Part shown: piece after piece, positions 8,814-19,611 of the stretch | Layout of the letters: the number at the start of each line of letters is the position of its first letter | Position numbering within the stretch: the first letter of the stretch is position 1 | Origin: Methyloterricola oryzae | GTDB taxonomy: Bacteria > Pseudomonadota > Gammaproteobacteria > Methylococcales > Methylococcaceae | Direction: 5' to 3' | DNA length: 64,000 nucleotides | Assembly (NCBI RefSeq): GCF_000934725.1 | Contig: NZ_JYNS01000014.1 | Coordinates: 41,360 to 105,359 of the forward strand | The notes under the pieces: model-generated | The model's input: the letters and a program-made list of their open reading frames with translations, nothing else | The model's database searches: none | Told to the model about the DNA's origin: nothing | Translations under genes and position numbers: made by a program

Positions 8814-10106
8814 ATGTCTTTAGGGAACATGAACGACCCGGAACAGTGTGATGTGGTGGTGATCGGCGGCGGGCCGGGTGGGGCCAGTGCCGCCACGGTG
8901 CTGGCGCGTGCCGGCAAGCGGGTGGTCCTGCTCGAACGGGAACGTTTCCCGCGCTTCCAGATCGGCGAGTCGCTCTTGCCGGCCGGCTGGGAACTTTGGC
9001 GTCGGCTGGGTATCGCCGAGAAGATCGAAGCCGAGGGCTTCACCGTCAAGCAGGGCATCAACTTCGGCATGTTCAACCAGAAGCCGGAGGTGGTGCTGCT
9101 CACGGCCGAGTACCCGGAGTATTTCGAGAAGCCCTACACCTACCATGTGGAGCGGGCCCGCTTCGACCAGTTACTGCTCGAGCACGCCGCGGAATGCGGG
9201 GTGGACGTGCGTCAGGAATGGTCCGTGCGGGATGTCCTGTTCGAAGCCGGTCGGGCCGTCGGTGTGGTCGCGGCACCGAAGGGTGGCACCCCGCGGGAGC
9301 TGTGCGCGTCGGTGGTGGTGGACGGTTCTGGTCGGGAATGCCTCATCGCGCGCAAACTGGGCTGGCGGCGGCCCCACCCGGAGTTGAACAAGATCAGCCA
9401 TTTCAGCCACTTCGCCGGCGCGTGGCGGCGCGACCCCCATGACATCGTGAGCGTGGGTGAGGTGATCGAAGGCTCGGTGACCACCGACATCCACACCATC
9501 GAGGGCGGCTGGATGTGGTACATCCCATTGCGCAATGGCATCACTAGCGTTGGCGCGGTGCTCGATGCCCGCGCCGCCAAGGGCATGGGCGCCACGCCGC
9601 AGGAACGCTTCGACACCGCCGTCGCGCGCTGCGCCAATGTCTGCGAGTGGTTGGATGGGGCGGAGCAGGTCATGGACATGCACACCATCTCCGCCATTGC
9701 CTATTTGAACGACCGCTTCCACGGCGACGGTTTCGTGCTGGTGGGGGACGCCGCCATGTTCGTGGACCCGGTGTTCTCGGCGGGGGTGACGCTGGCCATG
9801 CGCGGCGGGGTGTACGCGGCCGACGCGATCCTCGATGCCTTCGCCCATGAGGATTTCAGCGCGGGGCGGCTCGGGGCTTACGAGGCCCGCATCCGCAAGC
9901 CTATGGAGGAGATCTTCAAGATGATCTACAACTGGTACCGCATTCTGGAGCAGCGCGACGCCAACAACATCATCCTGCGCTCGCGGCAGATCCCCATGTT
10001 GCGGGAGCGCTTCGTGGTGCTGCTCTCCGGCGGCTATGACAAGGTCACCATGGAACAGATCCTGGCCGCGAGCGATGAGCCCGAGGCCAGCTATCTGATG
10101 CGCTGA
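8814..10106 (+). CDS. Probable FAD-dependent halogenase-family oxidoreductase
   Basis: The protein has 430 residues when begun at ATG 8814; ATG 8829 is an alternative, with AGGGAA just before it. Residues 13-40 form the dinucleotide-binding fold (GGGPGG at 18-23, E41 at the end of beta-2). Three features of flavin-dependent halogenases are present: Lys79 in GFTVKQG, where the halogenases carry their catalytic lysine, W233-M-W-Y-I-P238 (the WxWxIP motif), and FVDPVFSAG (the Fx.Px.Sx.G motif). The FQIGESLLPAG segment is also typical. Such enzymes form HOCl or HOBr from FADH2, O2 and halide and halogenate aromatic substrates. No biosynthetic cluster, carrier protein or flavin reductase is adjacent, so the substrate is unknown. 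A geranylgeranyl-reductase-type enzyme is the alternative, but it would not be expected to carry all three motifs. Confidence 0.75.
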   Translation: MSLGNMNDPEQCDVVVIGGGPGGASAATVLARAGKRVVLLERERFPRFQIGESLLPAGWELWRRLGIAEKIEAEGFTVKQGINFGMFNQKPEVVLLTAEYPEYFEKPYTYHVERARFDQLLLEHAAECGVDVRQEWSVRDVLFEAGRAVGVVAAPKGGTPRELCASVVVDGSGRECLIARKLGWRRPHPELNKISHFSHFAGAWRRDPHDIVSVGEVIEGSVTTDIHTIEGGWMWYIPLRNGITSVGAVLDARAAKGMGATPQERFDTAVARCANVCEWLDGAEQVMDMHTISAIAYLNDRFHGDGFVLVGDAAMFVDPVFSAGVTLAMRGGVYAADAILDAFAHEDFSAGRLGAYEARIRKPMEEIFKMIYNWYRILEQRDANNIILRSRQIPMLRERFVVLLSGGYDKVTMEQILAASDEPEASYLMR

Positions 10107-10125
10107 AGCAGGGCTGTCGGTAGCG

Positions 10126-13100
10126 TCAGTCGGCCTTCAGTTCCAGCTTGCTGGGCACATTGCCTTCCAGGCTGTCGTCGGTGGGGCCGGGCTTGCCGAC
10201 CTGGGCCCGCGCCTTGTCCAGGCCGTTTTTCTTCAGCAGTTCATCCAGTATCTGCTGCCCACGCTGGGCGGCAAGACCTTCCAGTTCCGAAGGTGCCAAA
10301 GGCGCTTTCTCCACCAGGGTTTTGAACAGCTTCTCGTAGAAGTCCGGGGTGGCGCTGGGTTTGCCCGCCAGGCCTTGCAGCACTCCGACCCGGTCGGGTT
10401 TCTTGCCGGTGTCCTTGAGGTATTCGGCCTGCACCGCATCGCCGCCGCCGCGCTCGGACGCGAGCTTTTCCAAAGCGCGCTCGGTGCCGGGATCGGCAAA
10501 GGCCGGCTGGTCCGGTTCCTCGCCCAGGTGCAGTTCGATGTCCTGCTTCTCCGCCAGTGCCCGCCGAACCTCCAGCGAACGCAGGGCCTCGCCGTCCAGC
10601 TTGGGGCTGTAGCGGCCGCTGAGTGTCAGTTCCAGCTTCGGCCGTTGCTTGAGGAAGTCCGCGACCTTCTTCAGTTTCTCGCTTTCGCGCGGCAGCATCA
10701 CGGCACGGCCGGGTTCAAACAGGACGGCGTCGAAGCTTTCCTCGGAATTGCCGAACATGGACGCCACGGCGTTGAAAGGGGCGGTGACGGCCTTGGTGAT
10801 GAGGGTGACGAAGGCGTTCCAGACCACGGTGCCGTAGGAGAATTGGGGATCGCCCACGTCGCCGGTGATTGGCACCGACGCTTGGATCTTGCCGCTGCCG
10901 TCGGTGAGCAGGGCCACCGCCAGGTCCAGGGGCAGATTCAGCGCGGTAGGGCTTTCCACCTGCTCGCCCAGGGTAAAGTTATCCAGCAGGATATTGTTCT
11001 CACTGTCGAGCTTGCCGCCGTCGATCTTGTACTTGAGTTCCAGGTTCAGCTTGCCCGATTGAATGCGTCGCCCGGCGAAAGTGGCGCTGTAGGGTGACAG
11101 GGAATCCATGGCCACGTTGCGGAAGGCCACGTCGACGTGACTGAAGGCCTTGGGATCCATGGGCCGCAGCGACCCGTTGACGCTGGCTTCGCCGTACTGG
11201 TCGATGCGGCCGTCGAACTTGAGGGTGGCTTGGCCCGTAGGGTTCAGGGTGAGTCCGGAAATGGCGCCGTCAAAGTCGGTGATATGGGTGGCGAAGGGCA
11301 GCACCAGGCTTTCGTCGGCAAAATCGATCTCGGCGTCGTCGACGCGGATGCGTCCGACGGTGACCGGGAATGGCTTGTCCGCGGCCTTGGCCTTGCCGGC
11401 CTCGGGCTTTGCCGGCGCTTTCGTCGCGGGCTCCGGTTTCTGCGGCTTGAAGATCGCCGCAATGTTGGTGCTGTGGTCCTTGAAGATGTGGATGATGGCG
11501 TCCGGGCGGAGAATGCGCACCTCCTTCACCGCCAGCTTGTCCGGCGTCAGGCTGAAGTCGATGCCGCTGACCCCCAGGTTCTTCCAGCCCAGGAAGGTCT
11601 TGCGGTCCATGACCTGGATCAGTTTCAGGCTAGCCAGGTCGGCCTTGCCGGAGACCTTGACCTTGGGCATCGGCTCGGCTTGCTTGAAATCTACGGCCAA
11701 CTCGGTGGAAAAGTCGGCGCTGTCCAGTTCCAGCGCGGCGTAGCGGCTGACCACCGTGCGCAAGGGTTTCAGGTCGAAGTGGTCGATCTTGAGCTTGGCC
11801 TGCGCCGCCTCGCCCGTGGGGGCGGCCGTGCCGACCACCTGCAGCTTGCCGCCTTCGCGCACGTCAAAGCCGGCTTGATAGTCCACCGGGGTCTTGCCGT
11901 CGTTGCTGATGTGCTTGGCGCTGAGCTGGAGATTGTCCAGGTTGTAGGCCAGTTCCGGCGTAAAACTGCGGTCGGCGAAGCCAAAGGCGAAGCCCTGCAA
12001 GGCAAATTCGCCCAGGCTGACGTTCCAGGGCTTGGCCTCGGAATCTGCCGGCTTGGGCGCGTCCGGTTCGGCGGGGGCGCTGCCGGCTTTGGCCTGAAAG
12101 ATATCCACCGGGCGCAGGGTGCCGTCTGCATCGCGCGTAATGGCGGTCTTGCCGCCCTGCAGCAGCGCACGCTCGAAGGCCACGGTCTGGCTTTGCAGAT
12201 CAATGCGTCCGCCCTCCACGCGGAACGCGTCCCAACTGAACAAGGGCGCACCCGCGCCCGGCTGAGACAAGGCCACCTGATTGACATGCACCCCCAGGCC
12301 GTCCACTTTGGCTTGCGGCGCGCCGGCCCCTGCCTCCACCTGTACTCCCAGTTCCAGGCCGAAGTCCTGCACCGCGACTGCAAAGTCGCCCTTGCGGCTG
12401 CGGTCCAGGTAGTCCAGGCCCAGTTCAGCGATCTCGAAGCGCTCCACGCTCAGCTTCCAGGGCGGAGCCGCTTCCGCAGGTGGCGCGCTGGCCGGGGGTG
12501 TCTTGGCGTTCGCCGCTGGCGCCTCGGCTTTCACCAGGGTCTGCCAGTTCACTTGCCCGCTTTCGTCCATGACCGCGTTGATGCGTCCCTTGCGTATCCG
12601 GAACACGGGTACGTTCACCGACTGGCTGGCGAGATCCACACTGACCTTCTCGAAGCCGATCTCGGCCAGGTCGAGCAGGGGACCTCCAGGCTCTGCGAGC
12701 TTGATGCCGGCGAGCTTGAAGGCGGCCTGTTCGATGCCCAGGTCGATCTTCTCCTTGTCCTGGCGGAAACGGTAGTGTGCGCTGAGGGCGATATCGCCGG
12801 CCGGCTCGCTCAGGTTCAAGCGCTCGCGGACGAATTTCCACAGGGTCGCCAGTTTCAGGGATTCGATCGCAAGTTCTCCCTGGGAGGCCAAGGGCACGAC
12901 GGACACCTCGCCTTTCCAGGTCAGCTTGCCGCCATCGGGCAGGTTGGCGGCGATCGTGTAGTTGCCTTGCTGCTCCGGCAGGGTGGTGAAATCGTGAACC
13001 TCCAGTCCCAGGTGTTCGACGCTTTCCGTCAGGGGGGTGGCCTTGGTGAGGTCACGGAAGGTGAAAGCGGTTTCCGTCAGGGCAAAGTGCCGCACCAGCA

Positions 13101-13662
13101 CCCGCGGCGGCGGTTCGTCCGAGGTCGGAGGTGGCGGTTCCTCCGACTTGGGCAGGCTGGCGGCCAGCTTGCTCACATTCAAGTCGCCGTCGCGGCTGCG
13201 CACCAGCGTCGCGGCGGCAGCTTCGAGGCGGAGATCCGCCACGGTGATGGCGCGCTCGCTGATGAAGCCGGAGGGATCGAAATCCAGGAACAGGCGCCCG
13301 AGAGTCAGTATGGGTTGACCATCGGCCTCGCGCAGGGCCAGGTCCTTGGTCTCGAAGGTAAAGGTGTATGGGTTGAAGCGCACCTCGCCGACCGCCGCCT
13401 GGCGCTGCAGCATGTCCGCCGCGAGCTTGGGAACGAAATGGCGGACCAGCGCGGGAAGCAGCAGAAATCCGATCAGGGTGTAGAGTAGCAGGCTGCCGAC
13501 GACCGCCTGGAACCAGCGGTTTCGCGCGATGCGCAGGGCAGTGGCCTTGGGGCCGCTTTCCGCCGTCAGGGCGCTGTTCTGCCCGGTTGCTTCATTCTGC
13601 CGCCTGAGTCTGTCCAAGGTCTGGTTCAGAAGCTCTCGCGCCGCGGTGATGAGCCGGTTCAT
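10126..13662 (-). CDS. DUF748 (AsmA-like) large inner-membrane-anchored protein
   Basis: This 1178-residue protein has one N-terminal membrane segment at about residues 50-75 (VVGSLLLYTLIGFLLLPAL), followed by a very long periplasmic region of repetitive beta-strand blocks. Pro/Ala-rich linkers occur near 385-400, 540 and 750. The segments ADMLQRQAAVGEVRFNPYTF and AVKEVRILRPDAIIHI are typical of DUF748. The C-terminal 250 residues are charged and helical. Related AsmA-like proteins (YhdP, TamB, YdbH) form hydrophobic grooves that bridge the envelope and help move phospholipids to the outer membrane; whether DUF748 proteins do so is inference. It is monocistronic and convergent with the halogenase-like gene. 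The long ORF on the opposite strand is a shadow of its GC-rich codons. Confidence 0.8.
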   Translation of the reverse strand: MNRLITAARELLNQTLDRLRRQNEATGQNSALTAESGPKATALRIARNRWFQAVVGSLLLYTLIGFLLLPALVRHFVPKLAADMLQRQAAVGEVRFNPYTFTFETKDLALREADGQPILTLGRLFLDFDPSGFISERAITVADLRLEAAAATLVRSRDGDLNVSKLAASLPKSEEPPPPTSDEPPPRVLVRHFALTETAFTFRDLTKATPLTESVEHLGLEVHDFTTLPEQQGNYTIAANLPDGGKLTWKGEVSVVPLASQGELAIESLKLATLWKFVRERLNLSEPAGDIALSAHYRFRQDKEKIDLGIEQAAFKLAGIKLAEPGGPLLDLAEIGFEKVSVDLASQSVNVPVFRIRKGRINAVMDESGQVNWQTLVKAEAPAANAKTPPASAPPAEAAPPWKLSVERFEIAELGLDYLDRSRKGDFAVAVQDFGLELGVQVEAGAGAPQAKVDGLGVHVNQVALSQPGAGAPLFSWDAFRVEGGRIDLQSQTVAFERALLQGGKTAITRDADGTLRPVDIFQAKAGSAPAEPDAPKPADSEAKPWNVSLGEFALQGFAFGFADRSFTPELAYNLDNLQLSAKHISNDGKTPVDYQAGFDVREGGKLQVVGTAAPTGEAAQAKLKIDHFDLKPLRTVVSRYAALELDSADFSTELAVDFKQAEPMPKVKVSGKADLASLKLIQVMDRKTFLGWKNLGVSGIDFSLTPDKLAVKEVRILRPDAIIHIFKDHSTNIAAIFKPQKPEPATKAPAKPEAGKAKAADKPFPVTVGRIRVDDAEIDFADESLVLPFATHITDFDGAISGLTLNPTGQATLKFDGRIDQYGEASVNGSLRPMDPKAFSHVDVAFRNVAMDSLSPYSATFAGRRIQSGKLNLELKYKIDGGKLDSENNILLDNFTLGEQVESPTALNLPLDLAVALLTDGSGKIQASVPITGDVGDPQFSYGTVVWNAFVTLITKAVTAPFNAVASMFGNSEESFDAVLFEPGRAVMLPRESEKLKKVADFLKQRPKLELTLSGRYSPKLDGEALRSLEVRRALAEKQDIELHLGEEPDQPAFADPGTERALEKLASERGGGDAVQAEYLKDTGKKPDRVGVLQGLAGKPSATPDFYEKLFKTLVEKAPLAPSELEGLAAQRGQQILDELLKKNGLDKARAQVGKPGPTDDSLEGNVPSKLELKAD

Positions 13663-13853
13663 GAGGGTTTTCCCTTTCAGTAGTCCGTTCTACCGGCCCA
13701 GTATCCACCAAGGCGCTGTCCAGGGAAAGCCGCAACCCTGTCCGCGGCCCGTTTTCCAGGCGTTCGCCATGGCTTCGGGACCGGTCCGCGCGGTTGTCAT
13801 AGCCCCGGGCGACACGGTAACATGCTGCTTTTGCAGAGGGCGGGAAAGATCGC

Positions 13854-14729
13854 ATGATTCAAGGTAGCATGGTCGCGTTGGTGACGCCGATGATGGAGAC
13901 AGGCGCACTGGACACTGCGAGTCTGCGCAAGCTGGTGGAATTCCACCTGGAGCAGGGGACCGATGCCATCGTGGCGGTGGGAACCACGGGCGAATCCGCG
14001 ACCTTGGACGAAGGTGAGCATTGCGAAGTCATCCGACTGGTGGTGGAACAGGTGCGGGGCAGGGTCCCCGTGATCGCCGGCACCGGCGCCAATGCCACCA
14101 GCGAAGCCATCAATCTCACCCGCAAGGCCAAGGAGGCCGGCGCCGACGCTTGCCTTCTGGTCACGCCCTACTACAACAAGCCCACCCAGGAAGGGCTTTA
14201 CCTGCACTATAAGGCCGTAGCCGAGGCGGTGGCCATTCCGCAGATCCTCTACAACGTGCCCGGTCGCACCGCCTGTGACCTGCTGCCCGAGACCGCCGCG
14301 CGCCTGTCGGAGGTCCCCAACATCATCGGCATCAAGGAAGCCACCGGCAACCTGGACCGCCTGGCCGAGATACTCAAGCTGGCCAAGCCCGGGTTTCTCC
14401 TGTATTCGGGCGATGACGCGACGGCTTGCGAATTCTGCCTGCGCGGCGGCAAGGGCGTGATCTCCGTGACCGCCAACGTCGCGCCAAAACTCATGCATGA
14501 GATGTGTTCCGCCGCCATCGCCGGCGAGCGCTCAGCGGCCGAAGCGATCGACGCGAAGCTGCAGGGCTTGCACAAGGAGCTGTTCATCGAGTCCAACCCG
14601 ATCCCGGCGAAATGGGCGGTGCAGCAGATGGGGCTGATCGCTAGGGGTATCCGCCTGCCCCTGACCTGGCTTACGCCAGGTTGCGAGGCTCGGGTGCGGG
14701 CGGCCATGCAGCAGGCGGGGGCGCTATGA
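13854..14729 (+). CDS. dapA: 4-hydroxy-tetrahydrodipicolinate synthase
   Basis: The protein has 291 residues, normal for the family. It condenses pyruvate with aspartate semialdehyde, the first committed step to diaminopimelate and lysine, in the cytoplasm. Active-site residues fall at the same numbers as in E. coli DapA: Thr44-Thr45, Tyr107 in TPYYNKP, Tyr133 in ILYNVPGR, Arg138, and the Schiff-base Lys161 in IGIKEATG. Its stop codon overlaps the start of bamC (ATGA), an arrangement common in Gammaproteobacteria. Confidence 0.97.
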   Translation: MIQGSMVALVTPMMETGALDTASLRKLVEFHLEQGTDAIVAVGTTGESATLDEGEHCEVIRLVVEQVRGRVPVIAGTGANATSEAINLTRKAKEAGADACLLVTPYYNKPTQEGLYLHYKAVAEAVAIPQILYNVPGRTACDLLPETAARLSEVPNIIGIKEATGNLDRLAEILKLAKPGFLLYSGDDATACEFCLRGGKGVISVTANVAPKLMHEMCSAAIAGERSAAEAIDAKLQGLHKELFIESNPIPAKWAVQQMGLIARGIRLPLTWLTPGCEARVRAAMQQAGAL

Positions 14730-15511
14730 GCAGTGCGTCCGTGTTACGTGGCGCATTGCCGGTCATCGCCCTGGCTGGCGCCGTGAGCCTGGGTGGCTGC
14801 AGTTTTCTCGAAAGTCTGGTGCCGGACAAGCAGAAGGAATACCGCTACGGCAGCGAACTGCCTCCCCTGGAGGTGCCGCCTGACCTGACGTCTTCCACCC
14901 TGGAAGGTGCCAAGACCGCCACGGATGTGGATGCGGCTTACGATCGCGAGCGGGCCACGGCGGAATCCGGGTCCGAGCAGGCCTCGGAAACCTCTGAGTC
15001 CGGCGCCGAACAGGCTACGGAATCGTCGGAATCAGGCTCCGGTACCCGGGATCGCGAGACGTCTTCCGGCAAGGCCGCGCCCGCCGCCACACTGGCGCAA
15101 GGCTCGGATGACGTGCCGCTGATTGAGGTGGAGGAGCCCTTCGCCGAAACCTGGAACGACGTCAGCCGTTCCTTGGGACGCATGGAGGTGGAGATCAGCG
15201 ACCAGAACCGTTCCGATGGCGTGTTCTATGTCTACTACGGCGGCGACACCAAGAAATATGTGGACCGCGGCATCTGGCAGGATTTCACCTCGCTGTTTTC
15301 CGGCGATGGCTCCAAGGCGCAGGAATTTCGCATCAAACTGGAAGGGCGCGAAAACGTCACCAACGTGTTCGTGCTCGACAAGGATGGCGAGGCGGTCAGT
15401 GACGGCGTCGGCCTGGACATGCTGAAGAAGCTGCAGGACACGCTGCAGAACCTGGATAAGCCCGAACCGGCGGAAAAGCAACTGCCCGAAGGTAGCAAGG
15501 ACGAGTCCTGA
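14726..15511 (+). CDS. bamC: Outer membrane assembly lipoprotein BamC (NlpB)
   Basis: The start is ATG 14726, overlapping the dapA stop as ATGA. The product has 261 residues with a lipoprotein signal and lipobox L-G-G-C (Cys25). After it comes the conserved unstructured BamD-binding segment ([17 protein letters not shown]). Residues about 80-125 are a Ser/Glu/Gly-rich low-complexity linker that is unusual in length. The remainder is helix-grip domain sequence ([19 protein letters not shown]... VFYVYYGG). BamC is an accessory subunit of the BAM complex that inserts beta-barrels. At 261 residues it is shorter than E. coli BamC (344), so the second helix-grip domain appears reduced or missing. 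Confidence 0.9.
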   Translation: MSSASVLRGALPVIALAGAVSLGGCSFLESLVPDKQKEYRYGSELPPLEVPPDLTSSTLEGAKTATDVDAAYDRERATAESGSEQASETSESGAEQATESSESGSGTRDRETSSGKAAPAATLAQGSDDVPLIEVEEPFAETWNDVSRSLGRMEVEISDQNRSDGVFYVYYGGDTKKYVDRGIWQDFTSLFSGDGSKAQEFRIKLEGRENVTNVFVLDKDGEAVSDGVGLDMLKKLQDTLQNLDKPEPAEKQLPEGSKDES

Positions 15512-15633
15512 CAGGACTTCCGTAACCGGGCTGAACCCCTTCCGCTCCGGCGCCGTCGAGTTGCAATGGCAGGGTCGCGCTTTTTGGGCCACGATTTAAC
15601 TTTTCCCCTCATCTCGTCCACACAGGGAATCCC

Positions 15634-18600
15634 ATGATCCTGAAGATGTACGGCGGTTGTGCCCTGTCCCGGTTCCGGCAGGCCCGGCTGGAAGGTGCGC
15701 TGCGCGCCATTGAGCCGTCCGTCGAGGCAGCCGCTTCGGCCTACGTCTACTTCATCGAAACAGCGCGCGAACTGACGCTGGAACAGACGAGGGTGCTGGA
15801 ACGCATCCTCCTGGATGACACCGAACGTTGCGATCAGCACCTGTTTTCCGGTGAGTATTTCCTGGTGGTGCCGCGCCTGGGCACCATCTCGCCCTGGTCC
15901 AGCAAGGCGACTGAAATCGCGCGGCGCTGCGGTCTGGAGGACGTGCTGCGCATCGAGCGCGGCATAGAATACGCCTTGCTGCCGGGCGAACTGGAGCTGC
16001 CCCAGTCGAAGCGCTGGCAGATGAAGCCGCTGCTGCACGACCGCATGACCCAGACCGTGCTGGGACGCAACCAGTTCGAGCAGATATTCCGCCACCAGGC
16101 GCCGGCCCCTCTCGGATACGTGCAGTTGATCGAGGAAGGCCGCTGGGCCTTGATCAAGGCCAACGGCCGCCTCGGATTGGCCCTGTCTGACGAGGAACTG
16201 GAATACCTGGACGAGAGCTTCACCCGCCTGGGACGCAATCCCACGGATGTGGAGCTGATGATGTTTGCCCAGGCCAACTCCGAACATTGCCGCCACAAGA
16301 TTTTCAACGCCAGTTGGCGCATCGATGGGGTGGAGCAGGCGCAGAGCCTGTTCGCCATGATCCGCAACACCACGGAGCGCGCGCCCCAGGGCGTGCTCTC
16401 GGCCTACAAGGACAATGCCGCCGTGGTGGAAGGCTCCCTGGCCGATATGCTGTTGCGCGATCCCGCCAGTGGTGAATACAACTATGTGACCGAGCCGGCC
16501 CACCTTTTGATGAAGGTGGAGACCCATAACCATCCCACCGCCATATCGCCTCACCCAGGCGCCGCCACTGGCTCCGGCGGCGAAATCCGCGACGAGGCCG
16601 CCACCGGGCGGGGCTCCTGGACCAAGGCCGGGCTCACCGGCTTCTCCGTCTCCAGCCTGCGCATTCCGGGCTTTGTTCAGCCTTGGGAAGAAAACTACGG
16701 CAAGCCGGGACGCATGGCCTCGGCCTTACAAATCATGCTGGAGGGTCCCATCGGCGGGGCGGCCTTCAACAACGAATTCGGTCGGCCCAACCTGGCCGGC
16801 TACTTCCGCACCTTCGAGCAGCGCGACCCGATGGGGGAGAGCTACCGGGGCTACCACAAGCCCATCATGATCGCCGGGGGCATGGGCAATATCCGCCAGG
16901 CACATGTGCAGAAGCAGCCCATCACGCCGGGCGCTCCCATCGTCGTGCTCGGTGGTCCTTCCATGCTCATCGGCTTGGGCGGCGGCGCGGCATCGTCCCA
17001 GGCGTCCGGGGAGAGCGCGGAGGAACTGGATTTCGCCTCGGTGCAGCGCGAAAACCCGGAAATGCAGCGGCGCTGCCAGGAGGTCATCAGCCGCTGCGTC
17101 GCGCTGGGTGAGAACAATCCCATCCTGTCGGTGCATGACGTGGGCGCTGGGGGGGTGTCCAACGCATTGCCCGAAATCATCCACGACGCCGGCCGTGGCG
17201 GCGCCTTCGATCTGCGCGCGATTCCCAATGACGAGCCCGGCATGTCGCCCCTGCAGATCTGGTGCAACGAATCCCAGGAGCGCTTCGTGCTGGCGCTGAA
17301 GCCCGAGGCTTTGGCCCTGTTTCGCGAGATCTGCGAACGAGAGCGCTGCCCCTATGCCGTGGTCGGGCAGGCGACTGAGGAAGAGCACCTCATCGTCAAC
17401 GATCCTCTGTACGGCAATCATCCCATCGACATCCCCATGTCGCTGCTGTTCGGCAAGCCGCCGCGCATGCAGCGCGATGTGGCGCGCGTGCCCGTAGACC
17501 TGCCCAAGCTGAACCTGCGCCAAGCCGAGATTGCCGAGGCGGCGGTGCGCGTGCTGGCCTTCCCGGCGGTGGCGGACAAGAGCTTCCTGATCCATATCGG
17601 CGACCGTTCGGTGGGCGGGCTGGTGGCGCGCGACCAGATGGTGGGCCCCTGGCAGACGCCGGTGGCGGATGTCGCCGTGACCTGCTCCGGGTTCCGCGCC
17701 TACACCGGCGAGGCCATGGCCATGGGCGAGCGCACACCGCTGGCGCTGATCGACGCGCCGGCCTCGGGCCGCATGGCCATCGGTGAAGCCCTCACCAACC
17801 TGGCTGCGGCCCGCATCGGGTCCCTGGGACAGGTGCGTCTGTCCGCCAACTGGATGGCAGCGGCTGGCGCGCCCGGCGAGGATGCCCGTCTGTTCGACAC
17901 GGTGCGCGCGGTGGGCCTGGAACTGTGTCCTGCTTTGGGCATAGCCATTCCCGTGGGCAAGGACTCGCTGTCCATGAAGACCGTATGGCAGGAGGAGGGA
18001 CAGGAACGCTCCATGACCTCGCCCTTGTCCCTGATCATCTCGGCTTTCGCGCCGGTGTTGGACGTGCGCCGTACCCTGACCCCGGAGCTGCGCCTGAAGC
18101 AAGGGCCGACGCGATTGCTGCTGGTCGACCTGGGCTGCGGTCGCAACCGGCTTGGCGGTTCGGCCCTGGCCCAGGTGTATGGGCAACTGGGCGATGCCTG
18201 CCCGGATGTGGACGCCCCAGACTTGCTCAAGGCCTTTTTTGCCACGCTGCAGGACCTCAATCAACAGGGCTTGCTCCTGGCCTACCATGACCGCTCCGAT
18301 GGCGGCTTGTGGGCGGCGGTGTGCGAAATGGCATTCGCGGCCCATTGTGGCGTGGAGATCAGCCTGGATGGCCTAGGCGCCGATCCCTTCGAGGCCTTGT
18401 TCAATGAGGAACTGGGCGCCGTGCTGCAGGTGGCGGATGACCGGCTGGAGACCGTGCGGGCGGCATTCGCGGCTGCCGGGCTAGGGGGATGCCTGCATGT
18501 CATCGGCGCGCCCCGGGCGGATCAGCGTATTGCCGTGACCCGCCAAGGCGGGGTCTGGTATTCGGCTTACCGGGTGCACCTGCAGAGGGCGTGGTCCGAA

Positions 18601-19521
18601 ACCAGCTTCCGCATGCAGGCCTTGCGTGACAATCCGGACTGCGCCCAGACCCAATTCGACGCCATTCAGGATGATGCCGACCCGGGTTTGCATGCCAAGC
18701 TGGGTTTCGATCCTGACGAGGATGTGGCAGCGCCCTGGATTACGGGCAAAGCGCGGCCCAAGCTGGCCGTGCTGCGCGAGCAGGGCGTCAATGGCCATGC
18801 GGAAATGGCGGCGGCCTTCGACCGCGCGGGTTTTGCCGCGGTCGACGTGCACATGAGCGACATCATGGAAGGCCGTGTCAGCCTGTCGGAATTCAAGGGG
18901 CTTGCCGCCTGCGGCGGATTCTCTTACGGCGACGTGCTGGGGGCCGGCGGCGGCTGGGCCAAATCCATCCTGTTCAATCTGCGCGCCCGCGCCGAGTTCG
19001 AGGCCTTCTTCCAACGCGGCGACACCTTCGGACTGGGTGTCTGCAACGGCTGCCAGATGATGGCGCACCTGCGTGGACTGATTCCCGGCGCTCAGCGCTG
19101 GCCGCGCTTTTTGCGCAATACCTCGGAGCAGTTCGAGGCCCGTTTCGCCATGGTCGAAGTGCTGGAATCGCCCTCCCTGTTCTTGGCTGGCATGGCCGGT
19201 TCGCGAATGCCCGTGGTGGTGTCTCATGGCGAGGGCCGCGCGCAGTTCGAATCCGACCCCAACAAGGCCCTGGAAAGCGGCCTGGTTGCGCTGCGCTACG
19301 TGGACCATTACGGGAATGAGACCGAGGTCTTCCCCTTCAATCCTAATGGCTCGCCCTTGGGCATTACTGGATTGACCACGCCGGATGGCCGTTTCACCAT
19401 CATGATGCCCCATCCCGAGCGTTGCTTCCGTACGGTGCAGAATTCCTGGCACTCGGAGGACTGGGGCGAGGACGGCGCCTGGATGCGCATGTTCCGCAAT
19501 GCCCGCGTCTGGGTGGGCTGA
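15634..19521 (+). CDS. purL: Phosphoribosylformylglycinamidine synthase, single-chain
   Basis: This 1295-residue cytoplasmic enzyme of de novo purine synthesis converts FGAR, ATP and glutamine to FGAM. Order of domains: N-terminal PurS-like region, linker, two AIR-synthetase-like halves ([20 protein letters not shown] and [17 protein letters not shown] are typical), and a C-terminal class-I glutamine amidotransferase with nucleophile Cys1137 in GVCNGCQMM and downstream His/Glu in MPHPERCF. The length matches proteobacterial single-chain PurL (E. coli 1295). It starts 122 bases after bamC. The gap carries no obvious PurR operator or riboswitch that I can identify. Confidence 0.98.
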   Translation: MILKMYGGCALSRFRQARLEGALRAIEPSVEAAASAYVYFIETARELTLEQTRVLERILLDDTERCDQHLFSGEYFLVVPRLGTISPWSSKATEIARRCGLEDVLRIERGIEYALLPGELELPQSKRWQMKPLLHDRMTQTVLGRNQFEQIFRHQAPAPLGYVQLIEEGRWALIKANGRLGLALSDEELEYLDESFTRLGRNPTDVELMMFAQANSEHCRHKIFNASWRIDGVEQAQSLFAMIRNTTERAPQGVLSAYKDNAAVVEGSLADMLLRDPASGEYNYVTEPAHLLMKVETHNHPTAISPHPGAATGSGGEIRDEAATGRGSWTKAGLTGFSVSSLRIPGFVQPWEENYGKPGRMASALQIMLEGPIGGAAFNNEFGRPNLAGYFRTFEQRDPMGESYRGYHKPIMIAGGMGNIRQAHVQKQPITPGAPIVVLGGPSMLIGLGGGAASSQASGESAEELDFASVQRENPEMQRRCQEVISRCVALGENNPILSVHDVGAGGVSNALPEIIHDAGRGGAFDLRAIPNDEPGMSPLQIWCNESQERFVLALKPEALALFREICERERCPYAVVGQATEEEHLIVNDPLYGNHPIDIPMSLLFGKPPRMQRDVARVPVDLPKLNLRQAEIAEAAVRVLAFPAVADKSFLIHIGDRSVGGLVARDQMVGPWQTPVADVAVTCSGFRAYTGEAMAMGERTPLALIDAPASGRMAIGEALTNLAAARIGSLGQVRLSANWMAAAGAPGEDARLFDTVRAVGLELCPALGIAIPVGKDSLSMKTVWQEEGQERSMTSPLSLIISAFAPVLDVRRTLTPELRLKQGPTRLLLVDLGCGRNRLGGSALAQVYGQLGDACPDVDAPDLLKAFFATLQDLNQQGLLLAYHDRSDGGLWAAVCEMAFAAHCGVEISLDGLGADPFEALFNEELGAVLQVADDRLETVRAAFAAAGLGGCLHVIGAPRADQRIAVTRQGGVWYSAYRVHLQRAWSETSFRMQALRDNPDCAQTQFDAIQDDADPGLHAKLGFDPDEDVAAPWITGKARPKLAVLREQGVNGHAEMAAAFDRAGFAAVDVHMSDIMEGRVSLSEFKGLAACGGFSYGDVLGAGGGWAKSILFNLRARAEFEAFFQRGDTFGLGVCNGCQMMAHLRGLIPGAQRWPRFLRNTSEQFEARFAMVEVLESPSLFLAGMAGSRMPVVVSHGEGRAQFESDPNKALESGLVALRYVDHYGNETEVFPFNPNGSPLGITGLTTPDGRFTIMMPHPERCFRTVQNSWHSEDWGEDGAWMRMFRNARVWVG

Positions 19522-19611
19522 GTTCAGCGAGGCGGCGGCGGGTGGCTTGAAATCGGGTAGGTCGTCGCCATATCTGAGGCTGAACCAACCTGATCCCATG
19601 AGGAGACCGCC

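Noticed and set aside
11137..13488. A 783-codon open frame on the plus strand opposite the DUF748 gene
   Set aside because: It has no start context or family, its composition mirrors the codon structure of the minus-strand gene, and the DUF748 protein has a coherent membrane anchor and domain pattern.
16726..18345. A 539-codon open frame on the minus strand inside purL
   Set aside because: It is a shadow of the purL coding sequence, which is fully supported by motifs and length.
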